Below are positions 1 through 5,320 of a stretch of 8,006 bases of DNA, piece by piece. Positions within the stretch are counted from its first letter, which is position 1; each line of letters opens with the position of its first letter. The notes beneath the pieces are model-generated. The model had not been told where the DNA came from, searched no databases, and saw nothing but the letters and a program-made list of their open reading frames with translations. The stretch is from Campylobacterales bacterium. Its GTDB lineage: Bacteria; Campylobacterota; Campylobacteria; Campylobacterales; Hydrogenimonadaceae. A program made the position numbers and the translations under genes. The stretch covers positions 1 through 8,006 of the forward strand of contig JAMONQ010000140.1 of the NCBI GenBank assembly GCA_027065635.1, given 5' to 3'.

Positions 1-955
1 ACTTTTTCATCCTTTCCGGTTCAGGCCTCTGAAACGAAGTGCCCGGATACGGATTGAAATATATGAGATTCACTTTCGATTTTATTCCTTCGAGAAGTTT
101 TATCAGCTTTTTCGCGCTTTGAATGTCATCATTGACATCTTTAATGACAAGATACTCGAACATCACACGTTTTCTAGTATTGACAGGGAAAGACTTTACA
201 GCGTCGATTATAGATGCGATGTTGTATGCCTTGTTCATCGGGATCAGCTCTTCTCTCAACTCGTCGTCAACTGCATGAAGACTGATTGCCAATTGAACTC
301 CAAGCTCCATTTCACCGAGTTTTTTTATCTTCGTGCTTATTCCGCTTGTTGACACTGTCTGTCTTTTGGGAGAAATGCTCAGACCGTTTTCATCGGAAAA
401 TATCTTTATTGCTTTGGCAACATTCTCAAGATTGTCAAGTGGCTCGCCCATGCCCATGTAGACAATGTTTACACGCCTGTTGCTCGCAATGTCGTTGTCC
501 TTCTTTATCTCGAGGACCTGTGCGACGATTTCACCTACTTCGAGATTTCTTATAAACCCGCCTTTTGCAGTAAGACAAAAAGCGCAGCCGACCTTGCACC
601 CTACCTGGCTCGATACACATACGGTATATTTTGCATGGTGAATCAGTTCGCCACGTTCGTCGTACTGGGCATCTTTCATCTTGAGCAGTACAGCTTCTAC
701 GGTATGACCGTCTTTGAGTCTGAAAAGGTATTTGACGCTACCGTCGCTACTGATCTCTCTTTTTACAATTTTAAGCGGAGATATGAAAAATCTTTCCGAG
801 AGCTCTCTTCTTAGCTTTTTTGGGAGATTCTCCATCGACTCGAAGTTGTCCACATGTTGTTGATATACCCAGTTGAAAATCTGTTTGGCTCTGAATTTCG
901 GGGGTACAAGTTTTCCCAGCTCATCCTGCGTATAATCAAGAATCGATGTTTTCAA
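1..955 (-). CDS. rlmN: RlmN, radical SAM 23S rRNA/tRNA adenine-C2 methyltransferase (C-terminus cut by window edge)
   Basis: RlmN methylates C2 of A2503 in 23S rRNA and A37 of some tRNAs, using SAM and a 4Fe-4S cluster. I see 318 codons with no stop, so the family's last 30-40 residues lie outside the window, including the C-terminal cysteine that is methylated during catalysis. The radical-SAM motif CKVGCAFC gives cluster ligands Cys120, Cys124 and Cys127; GMGEP is at about residues 168-172, and SPKRQTVSTSG and VNLIYFNPYPG follow. The start is inferred to be TTG at 953-955: MKTSILDYTQDEL matches the usual N-terminus of the family in this phylum, and GAAAGG lies 9 nt upstream. No ATG fits as well. 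The first 20 nt overlap the end of the upstream nucleosidase-like gene, so the two are probably translationally coupled as the last genes of the hisF operon. Identity is very secure; the exact start slightly less so. Confidence 0.96.
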   Translation of the reverse strand, partial: MKTSILDYTQDELGKLVPPKFRAKQIFNWVYQQHVDNFESMENLPKKLRRELSERFFISPLKIVKREISSDGSVKYLFRLKDGHTVEAVLLKMKDAQYDERGELIHHAKYTVCVSSQVGCKVGCAFCLTAKGGFIRNLEVGEIVAQVLEIKKDNDIASNRRVNIVYMGMGEPLDNLENVAKAIKIFSDENGLSISPKRQTVSTSGISTKIKKLGEMELGVQLAISLHAVDDELREELIPMNKAYNIASIIDAVKSFPVNTRKRVMFEYLVIKDVNDDIQSAKKLIKLLEGIKSKVNLIYFNPYPGTSFQRPEPERMKK

Positions 956-1523
956 GATCTGGAACCTTTCGTTCGAGATATTCGACAAGCAGCGTCATCG
1001 CCTTTTCGTGATTTTTCAAAAAATCTTCGTGCGCGTTTTCGTCACACCTGTTAGTTATGACAAAAACCCCGCCGCATGGTATCTCATATAGTTGCGCTAC
1101 AAGCATAACCGAATAGAACTCCATGTTTTCAAGTCCGATGCCGAGCCTATTGAATCTTGAGCCGATATCGATATCGGTCGTTATGTAATTGCTCGAGTTT
1201 ACTATCGAAAGCTCTTTTTGTGACAACATTTCGTAAAGTGGCGTTTCACGTGAAACATTTCGCTCGGATACGATGAGGTTGTTCTGAAGAGGCGTATAGC
1301 TCTTTTTTTGTAAATACGAAAGCTCTAACTGACTGGCAGCCCTCGATTCGACGATATCGAAAATTTCATGTTCGCCGTATGTGCCGGCGCTGCCTATAAA
1401 AAGCAGAAACTCCGGAGGGTGCATGAGTACCAGGCGTGTCAGATTTGACGCACTTTCACATAGCCCTACTCCGATCGGAGTGGCGAATGAGAAGGTTTCG
1501 TTGTTACCGGCGCAGACGATCAT
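936..1523 (-). CDS. Compact purine nucleoside phosphorylase / MTA-SAH nucleosidase superfamily protein
   Basis: This is a 195-residue protein of the PNP_UDP_1 fold, which cleaves the glycosidic bond of purine nucleosides by phosphate or water. Seen: a short first strand MIVCAGNNE, the glycine-rich core LLFIGSAGTYG at about residues 40-50 (compare VLFSGVAGS in MTA/SAH nucleosidase), GLENMEFYSV at 130-139 whose Met134-Glu135 matches the conserved ME of the ribose site, and VITNRCDENAHEDF at 155-168 covering the purine-binding segment. It is some 35 residues shorter than typical MTA/SAH nucleosidases, mostly between the first two strands. Where those enzymes have the catalytic Asp of the SDNAD segment it has Asn158 (ITN), as trimeric PNPs do, so 6-oxopurine preference is possible. 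Substrate is not determinable. The ATG overlaps the hisF stop as ATGA, and its last 20 nt overlap rlmN. It carries three perfect DNA palindromes, one parS-like. Confidence 0.8.
   Translation of the reverse strand: MIVCAGNNETFSFATPIGVGLCESASNLTRLVLMHPPEFLLFIGSAGTYGEHEIFDIVESRAASQLELSYLQKKSYTPLQNNLIVSERNVSRETPLYEMLSQKELSIVNSSNYITTDIDIGSRFNRLGIGLENMEFYSVMLVAQLYEIPCGGVFVITNRCDENAHEDFLKNHEKAMTLLVEYLERKVPDLENIDS
965..970 (-). promoter_or_regulatory. Ribosome binding site supporting the TTG start of rlmN
   Basis: On the minus strand GAAAGG stands 9 nt before the TTG at 953-955, inside the 3' end of the preceding gene. It is a moderate Shine-Dalgarno match and is the main local support for the non-ATG start. 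Confidence 0.5.
1162..1177. repeat. Perfect 16-bp palindrome inside the nucleosidase-like gene
   Basis: CCGATATCGATATCGG is its own reverse complement across all 16 bases. It encodes the TDIDIG segment, and the internal GATATC repeat reflects the Asp-Ile-Asp-Ile coding, so it may be a by-product of protein sequence. It lies 64 bp from the parS-like site in the same gene. No known binding protein is assigned. Confidence 0.6.
1242..1257. promoter_or_regulatory. Putative parS centromere-like ParB-binding site
   Basis: CGTTTCACGTGAAACA contains the perfect 14-bp palindrome GTTTCACGTGAAAC (1243-1256). It matches the conserved bacterial chromosomal parS consensus TGTTNCACGTGAAACA at all but the first base. 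parS is the loading site for the partition CTPase ParB (Spo0J), which with ParA and SMC organises and segregates the origin region. Such sites are often embedded in genes, as here, where the bases encode NVSRET of the nucleosidase-like protein. If real, the window probably lies in the origin-proximal part of the chromosome. No parA/parB genes are visible nearby, which is normal for secondary sites. I found no second copy in the window by eye. Confidence 0.75.
1468..1481. repeat. Perfect 14-bp palindrome near the 5' end of the nucleosidase-like gene
   Basis: ACTCCGATCGGAGT is a perfect inverted repeat without a spacer and encodes TPIGV. I do not recognise it as a site for a known regulator. 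It lies about 40 nt inside the start of the gene. It could be an operator or simply coding coincidence. Confidence 0.5.
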
Positions 1524-2281
1524 ACTCTTACCGGAATGTTTTGTTGGCGTAGATAGTGCTTCAGCTCCATGATATCAATCTCCTTGAAGTGGAAGATCGA
1601 TGCTGCGAGTGCCGCGTCGGCTCCGGATAGAAATGCCTCTTTTATATGCTCCATGGTACCTGCACCTCCGCTCGCTATTACCGGTACATTGACACTGCCG
1701 CTTATTGCGCGATTCAGCTCGTTGTCATAACCCGCTTTCGTGCCGTCGGCATCCATCGAAGTGAGGAGTATCTCCCCTGCTCCACGGTTGACAACCTCTT
1801 TGGCCCACTCGAGTGCGTCGATTCCAGTATCTATACGCCCACCGTTTATGAAAACGTGCCACTTGCCCGGTCCTACCCGTTTGGCATCGATGGCAACGAC
1901 AATACACTGTGAACCGAAACGCTTGGCGCCCTCGTCGATGAAATCGGGACGCTTTATAGCGGCAGAATTTACACTGACCTTGTCACAGCCGACATTTAGC
2001 AGCGCATAGATATCGTCGAGCTTTCTTATTCCGCCTCCGACGGTAAGAGGAATAAAGACCTCTTTGGCAACCTCTTTTACAATATGGACAATCGTGTCAC
2101 GGTTTTCATGGCTGGCGGTGATATCGAGAAATGTCACCTCGTCCGCACCCTCTTCATTGTATCGCTTTGCAACTTCGACAGGATCACCGGCATCTTTCAG
2201 TCCTACAAAGTTGACACCTTTTACGACACGGCCGTCTTTTACATCGAGACATGGGATTATGCGCTTTGCAAATGTTTCCAA
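1520..2281 (-). CDS. hisF: HisF, imidazole glycerol phosphate synthase cyclase subunit
   Basis: HisF converts PRFAR plus ammonia, supplied by the glutaminase HisH, into imidazole glycerol phosphate and AICAR in cytosolic histidine biosynthesis. The 253-residue protein is full length for this (beta/alpha)8-barrel family. Both catalytic aspartates are visible: Asp13 in IIPCLDV and Asp132 in VVAIDAK. Phosphate-binding loops are also present, VGGGIRK at about 81-87 and VIASGGAG further on, and LLTSMDADGTKAGYD is typical. The start is TTG at 2279-2281, with AAAGAGG 9 nt upstream; the sequence METFAKRIIPCLDV gives the expected N-terminus. hisH and other his genes are not adjacent, so the pathway is scattered in this genome. 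It is the first gene of the minus-strand operon and its stop overlaps the next start by 4 nt. Confidence 0.98.
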   Translation of the reverse strand: METFAKRIIPCLDVKDGRVVKGVNFVGLKDAGDPVEVAKRYNEEGADEVTFLDITASHENRDTIVHIVKEVAKEVFIPLTVGGGIRKLDDIYALLNVGCDKVSVNSAAIKRPDFIDEGAKRFGSQCIVVAIDAKRVGPGKWHVFINGGRIDTGIDALEWAKEVVNRGAGEILLTSMDADGTKAGYDNELNRAISGSVNVPVIASGGAGTMEHIKEAFLSGADAALAASIFHFKEIDIMELKHYLRQQNIPVRV

Positions 2282-2290
2282 ACTATCGAA

Positions 2291-2297
2291 CCTCTTT
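2291..2297 (-). promoter_or_regulatory. Shine-Dalgarno for the TTG start of hisF
   Basis: On the minus strand AAAGAGG lies 9 nt before TTG at 2279-2281. The good spacing fixes this non-ATG start, which has no ATG competitor before the conserved FAKRIIPCLDV segment. Confidence 0.65.
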
Positions 2298-2313
2298 TTT
2301 AAATGGCACTCTT

Positions 2314-2344
2314 TTGCTTACATGGTGCCGTTAACTGGTATAAT
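2314..2344 (+). promoter_or_regulatory. Predicted sigma-70 promoter of the ksgA-rnj-kdsD-rluB-yjbQ-rarA operon
   Basis: A perfect -10 TATAAT sits at 2339-2344, preceded by TGG, giving an extended -10 (TGn). A weak -35-like TTGCTT at 2314-2319 has a long 19-nt spacer. Campylobacterota housekeeping promoters typically rely on the -10 with little -35 conservation, which fits. Transcription would begin near 2351, leaving a leader of about 87 nt. Confidence 0.6.
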
Positions 2345-2355
2345 GATACTGCAAA

Positions 2356-2361
2356 ATTATA
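2356..2361 (-). promoter_or_regulatory. Predicted -10 element of the hisF operon promoter
   Basis: Read on the minus strand this is a perfect TATAAT. No convincing -35 is seen around 2379-2384. A transcript would begin near 2349 and reach hisF after about 68 nt. It faces the plus-strand -10 across 11 bp, so polymerase footprints must overlap. Confidence 0.5.
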
Positions 2362-2437
2362 GCGAAACCAGACTTGGCGCAGCTACCTGTTTAAGCATTC
2401 TTTAAAAATGTAATCTCTTTTTAAGAAAAGTTTCAGT
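2362..2437 (+). other. AT-rich leader of ksgA with small hairpin potential
   Basis: The stretch before the ksgA ATG holds no gene. CTTTAAAAA (2400-2408) can pair imperfectly, with one bulged T, with TTTTTAAG (2418-2425), and an alternative small stem pairs CTTTT with AAAAG around 2417-2430. The latter includes the weak AAGAAAAG ribosome site, so initiation could be structure-sensitive, but these AT-only pairings are weak. No riboswitch is recognised. Confidence 0.3.
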
Positions 2438-3367
2438 ATGATTGATTCCGATTTTCATCGCAATAGTGAAAAAATAGCCAAAAAAAAGTTTGGTCAGAAC
2501 TTTCTCAAAGATGAGACGGTACTGCAAAAGATCATCGAATCGATGCCCTATCAGACTACTGACAAGATAGTAGAGATCGGGCCTGGGTTAGGTGATTTGA
2601 CCAGATATCTGGTCGAGATTAAGGATGTCACCGCTTATGAGGTGGACAAAGAACTCTGTGGACACCTGCAAAGAGTGTTCGCTCCTTTTATAGAGAAGGG
2701 GAGACTGAAACTTTATTGCAGTGATGTTTTGGACCACTGGAAGCATGAGAGCTTGGCCGACCGGCCCTACAGTCTGGTCGCCAACCTCCCCTATTACATT
2801 GCTACGAATATCATTTTAAGGGCACTGAGGGACCCTCTTTGCGAGAGCATACAGGTTATGGTACAAAAAGAGGTAGCCGAAAAGTTCAGTGCAAAGGCTG
2901 GAGAGAAGCGTTTTTCCGCACTTTCGATCCTTGCGCAAAGCTGCGGTGAGGCGCATATCTGCTTCGATGTGCCTCCGGAGGCTTTTGTCCCCGCCCCCAA
3001 GGTGATCTCGTCGGTACTTCAGATCCGCAAGAGCAGATCGCTCGACGATCATGGGTTTGAAGATTTTTTGAAGGCGGCATTCTCGCAGCCGCGAAAAACA
3101 CTCGCCAAAAATCTTTCGGCGATGTTTGACAAAAAAGATGTAAAGGAGGCGCTCGCTTCTTTGGGTCTACACTCCTCGATCCGTCCTCATGAAGTGGAAA
3201 CATCCCTCTATCACCACCTAAAATCTATTTTGCAAGGTGATATTGATGGAAGAGAAAAAGAGTCAGAATCAGGGGGAGCAGCCCAGAAACAACCAGGGTC
3301 AAAACGGGCAAAAGGGATCAAATCGCAGGCCCAGAAGATCTCAAGGCGGAAATCAGAAGCAGGGTGA
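2438..3367 (+). CDS. rsmA: KsgA/RsmA, 16S rRNA N6,N6-dimethyladenosine transferase with C-terminal extension
   Basis: KsgA dimethylates A1518 and A1519 in helix 45 of 16S rRNA late in 30S assembly, using SAM. Seen: FGQNFLKD at about residues 18-25, the SAM-binding VEIGPGLGDLTRYL at 45-58, YEVD at 67-70, the catalytic NLPYYIATNIILR at 116-128, and VPPEAFVPAPKVISSV, all typical of the family. The folded protein should end near residue 266, close to the length of the H. pylori protein. Here the frame continues 43 residues as a hydrophilic Lys/Glu/Ser/Gln-rich tail (GDIDGREKESES onward) read out of frame over the start of rnj. ATG at 2438 is the only start: an in-frame stop (TAA) lies nine codons upstream with no other start codon between. 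The ribosome site (AAGAAAAG) is weak. It is the first gene of the plus-strand operon. Confidence 0.97.
   Translation: MIDSDFHRNSEKIAKKKFGQNFLKDETVLQKIIESMPYQTTDKIVEIGPGLGDLTRYLVEIKDVTAYEVDKELCGHLQRVFAPFIEKGRLKLYCSDVLDHWKHESLADRPYSLVANLPYYIATNIILRALRDPLCESIQVMVQKEVAEKFSAKAGEKRFSALSILAQSCGEAHICFDVPPEAFVPAPKVISSVLQIRKSRSLDDHGFEDFLKAAFSQPRKTLAKNLSAMFDKKDVKEALASLGLHSSIRPHEVETSLYHHLKSILQGDIDGREKESESGGAAQKQPGSKRAKGIKSQAQKISRRKSEAG
3234..3240 (+). promoter_or_regulatory. Shine-Dalgarno choosing the rnj ATG at 3246
   Basis: AAGGTGA lies 5 nt before ATG 3246-3248. The in-frame GTG at 3237 is inside this element and has no comparable site of its own, so the ATG is preferred. Confidence 0.6.
3246..3367 (+). 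other. Out-of-frame dual-coding overlap of ksgA and rnj
   Basis: The last 122 nt of ksgA are also the first 122 nt of rnj in another frame (131 nt if rnj starts at the GTG at 3237). Both products are low-complexity here: a Lys/Ser/Glu-rich KsgA tail and a Gln/Asn/Arg/Gly-rich RNase J head. The region is purine-rich, which keeps stops out of both frames. The overlap is likely to couple translation of the two genes. Confidence 0.85.
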
Positions 3368-5273
3368 CAAGCGACAGGATCAGCAAGGAGGCAGAAGCCG
3401 TCCCCGCAACAACGGCGGAAGCTCTCGCGGAAGAGGCGGACAAAGAGGCAGAGGACGCGGAAACGGCAGAAATCCGGAGTCGCACTACAAGACGCCGGCA
3501 AATGTGAGGCGTAGCAGTGACGGTGTATATACCGACATAAACCAGGCGATCGCCGCCAACAAGGAGGTGCACAAGGAGCGTCTCGATACCGCCGCCAAGA
3601 TAGATACGAGCAACAAGGCGCGTGTGCGCTTCACTCCTCTTGGAGGACTTGGCGAGATAGGCGGCAATATTGCGGTTCTGGAGACTGAAAAGAGTGCGAT
3701 AATTATCGACGTGGGAATGAGTTTCCCGACCGAAGATATGCATGGAGTCGATATTCTCGTGCCGGACTTCAGCTATCTTCATACTATCAAGGAGAAGATC
3801 GACGGAATTGTAATCACCCACGCACACGAGGATCATATAGGTGCCGTTCCGTATCTTTTCAAGGAGCTGAAGTTTCCTATATACGGTACTCCCCTGCCCC
3901 TTGGAATGATAGCCAACAAATTTGACGAGCACGGCCTTAAAAACGACAAGAGCTACTTTCGATACGTCGAGAAGCGCAAGCCTATCAAGATAGGAGATTT
4001 CGAAGTCGAGTGGCTACATATGACACACTCGATCATAGATGCATCCTCCTTGGCTATCAATACTCCGGCCGGTATCATAATCCATACCGGAGACTTCAAG
4101 ATAGACCATACCCCGGTCGACGACTATCCGGCAGACCTGCACAGGCTTGCATATTACGGCGAAAAGGGAGTCTTGTGTCTGCTCTCGGACAGTACCAATT
4201 CGCACAAGGGCGGAATTACCAGGAGCGAAAAGACGGTAGGCCCTACTTTCGACCATCTGTTCGCAAAGGCAAAAGGCAGGGTCATCATGTCTACGTTTTC
4301 ATCGAATGTCCACAGGGTGTATCAGGCGATAGAACACGGTATAAAGTACAATCGAAAAGTCGCCGTTATAGGCCGTTCCATGGAGAGAAACCTCGAAACC
4401 GCCAGACAGCTCGGCTATATCGATATACCGGAGGATATATTTATCGACGCTCATGAAGTGACGCGATACAACGACAGCGAAGTACTGATCGTCACCACCG
4501 GAAGCCAGGGAGAGACCATGAGTGCCCTTTTCAGGATGGCGACGGACGAGCATCGCCATATAAAAATCAAGCCATCCGACACGATCATCATATCCGCCAA
4601 GGCTATCCCGGGCAACGAAGCGAGTGTTTCGCGAATCATGAACCACCTGGTACGAGCCGGTGCCACCGTAGCCTATCAGGATTTTAGCGAAATTCATGTA
4701 TCCGGCCATGCCGCGCAGGAGGAGCAGAAGCTGATGCTACGTTTGACGCAGCCAAAATTCTTCCTGCCCGTACACGGAGAGTACAACCATATAGCACGCC
4801 ATGCAAAGACAGCGGTATCGTGCGGTGTCGATGAGCGAAACATTCTGCTCATGAGTGACGGGGACCAGGTAGAGATTACACCAAAGTATCTCAAGAAGGT
4901 AAAAACGATCAAGACGGGCAAGACATATATAGACAACCAGGCCAATACCGAGATAGAAAACGACATAGTTCTGGATAGACAGAAACTGGCTACCGAGGGT
5001 ATCATCATGATCGTCGCACAGATCGACCAGACGACCCACAAGCTTGTAGGACATCCGAGGGTCAGCAGTTTCGGTATAGTAGCCGACAGGGAGGACAAGA
5101 GATTCGCCAAGGAGATCGAGGCGATTATCGAGACATATATGGCACATCAGAAAGAGGCGGACAAGCTCGATACCAGGACCATAGAGAACGATATCAGGCA
5201 GGCCGTCAGAAAGCATGTACTCAGAAAAATGAAGCGCTATCCGCTTATCGTGCCCACGATATATGTCGTATAG
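3246..5273 (+). CDS. rnj: Ribonuclease J (metallo-beta-lactamase/beta-CASP RNase) with RG-rich N-terminal extension
   Basis: RNase J is a 5'-3' exo- and endoribonuclease central to mRNA decay and rRNA maturation in bacteria lacking RNase E. From ATG 3246 it has 675 residues. The first ~125 are a basic disordered extension (Gln/Asn/Arg/Gly, then SRGRGGQRGRGRGNGR near 59-75) rather than a fold. The catalytic core opens with RFTPLGGLGEIGGN at about 128-141; the zinc motif HAHEDH is at 192-197, further metal-ligand segments are HMTHS (258-262) and TGDFKID (281-287), and the beta-CASP and late motifs STFSSNVHR, VTTGSQGE, VSGHA (485-489) and PVHGEY (508-513) are all intact. A C-terminal domain completes it. 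The H. pylori enzyme is known to have a long N-terminal extension and to partner the DEAD-box helicase RhpA; a similar role for this extension is inference. The 5' end overlaps ksgA. Confidence 0.97.
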   Translation: MEEKKSQNQGEQPRNNQGQNGQKGSNRRPRRSQGGNQKQGDKRQDQQGGRSRPRNNGGSSRGRGGQRGRGRGNGRNPESHYKTPANVRRSSDGVYTDINQAIAANKEVHKERLDTAAKIDTSNKARVRFTPLGGLGEIGGNIAVLETEKSAIIIDVGMSFPTEDMHGVDILVPDFSYLHTIKEKIDGIVITHAHEDHIGAVPYLFKELKFPIYGTPLPLGMIANKFDEHGLKNDKSYFRYVEKRKPIKIGDFEVEWLHMTHSIIDASSLAINTPAGIIIHTGDFKIDHTPVDDYPADLHRLAYYGEKGVLCLLSDSTNSHKGGITRSEKTVGPTFDHLFAKAKGRVIMSTFSSNVHRVYQAIEHGIKYNRKVAVIGRSMERNLETARQLGYIDIPEDIFIDAHEVTRYNDSEVLIVTTGSQGETMSALFRMATDEHRHIKIKPSDTIIISAKAIPGNEASVSRIMNHLVRAGATVAYQDFSEIHVSGHAAQEEQKLMLRLTQPKFFLPVHGEYNHIARHAKTAVSCGVDERNILLMSDGDQVEITPKYLKKVKTIKTGKTYIDNQANTEIENDIVLDRQKLATEGIIMIVAQIDQTTHKLVGHPRVSSFGIVADREDKRFAKEIEAIIETYMAHQKEADKLDTRTIENDIRQAVRKHVLRKMKRYPLIVPTIYVV

Positions 5274-5310
5274 GATAGCCAAAGAGGTAAAAGAGCAATG
5301 AGAGATACAA

Positions 5311-5316
5311 AGGAGG
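5311..5316 (+). promoter_or_regulatory. Strong Shine-Dalgarno choosing the kdsD ATG at 5322
   Basis: AGGAGG lies 5 nt before ATG 5322-5324. An earlier in-frame ATG at 5298 has only GAGG 10 nt upstream or a too-close AAGAG. The later start also gives an N-terminus (MRSVAKEVLETEAKAL) like that of other KdsD proteins. Confidence 0.6.
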
Positions 5317-5320
5317 CATC

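Noticed and set aside
286..555. A Cys-rich plus-strand frame with zinc-finger-like CxC and CxxC spacing
   Set aside because: It is antisense to rlmN and overlaps the GMGEP coding region; the cysteines come from complementary codons and there is no family resemblance.
846..854. TTGTCCACA, one base from the canonical DnaA box TTATCCACA
   Set aside because: It is a single copy inside rlmN coding sequence with a mismatch and no cluster or AT-rich unwinding element nearby, so it does not indicate oriC.
3318..3932. A 204-codon minus-strand frame with a Ser/Ala-rich stretch opposite the rnj 5' region
   Set aside because: It mirrors the Arg/Gly codons of the RNase J extension and has no start context or homology that I recognise.
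4416..4427. 12-bp palindrome TATATCGATATA in rnj
   Set aside because: A 12-bp AT-rich palindrome is expected by chance in 8 kb and it has no partner sites.
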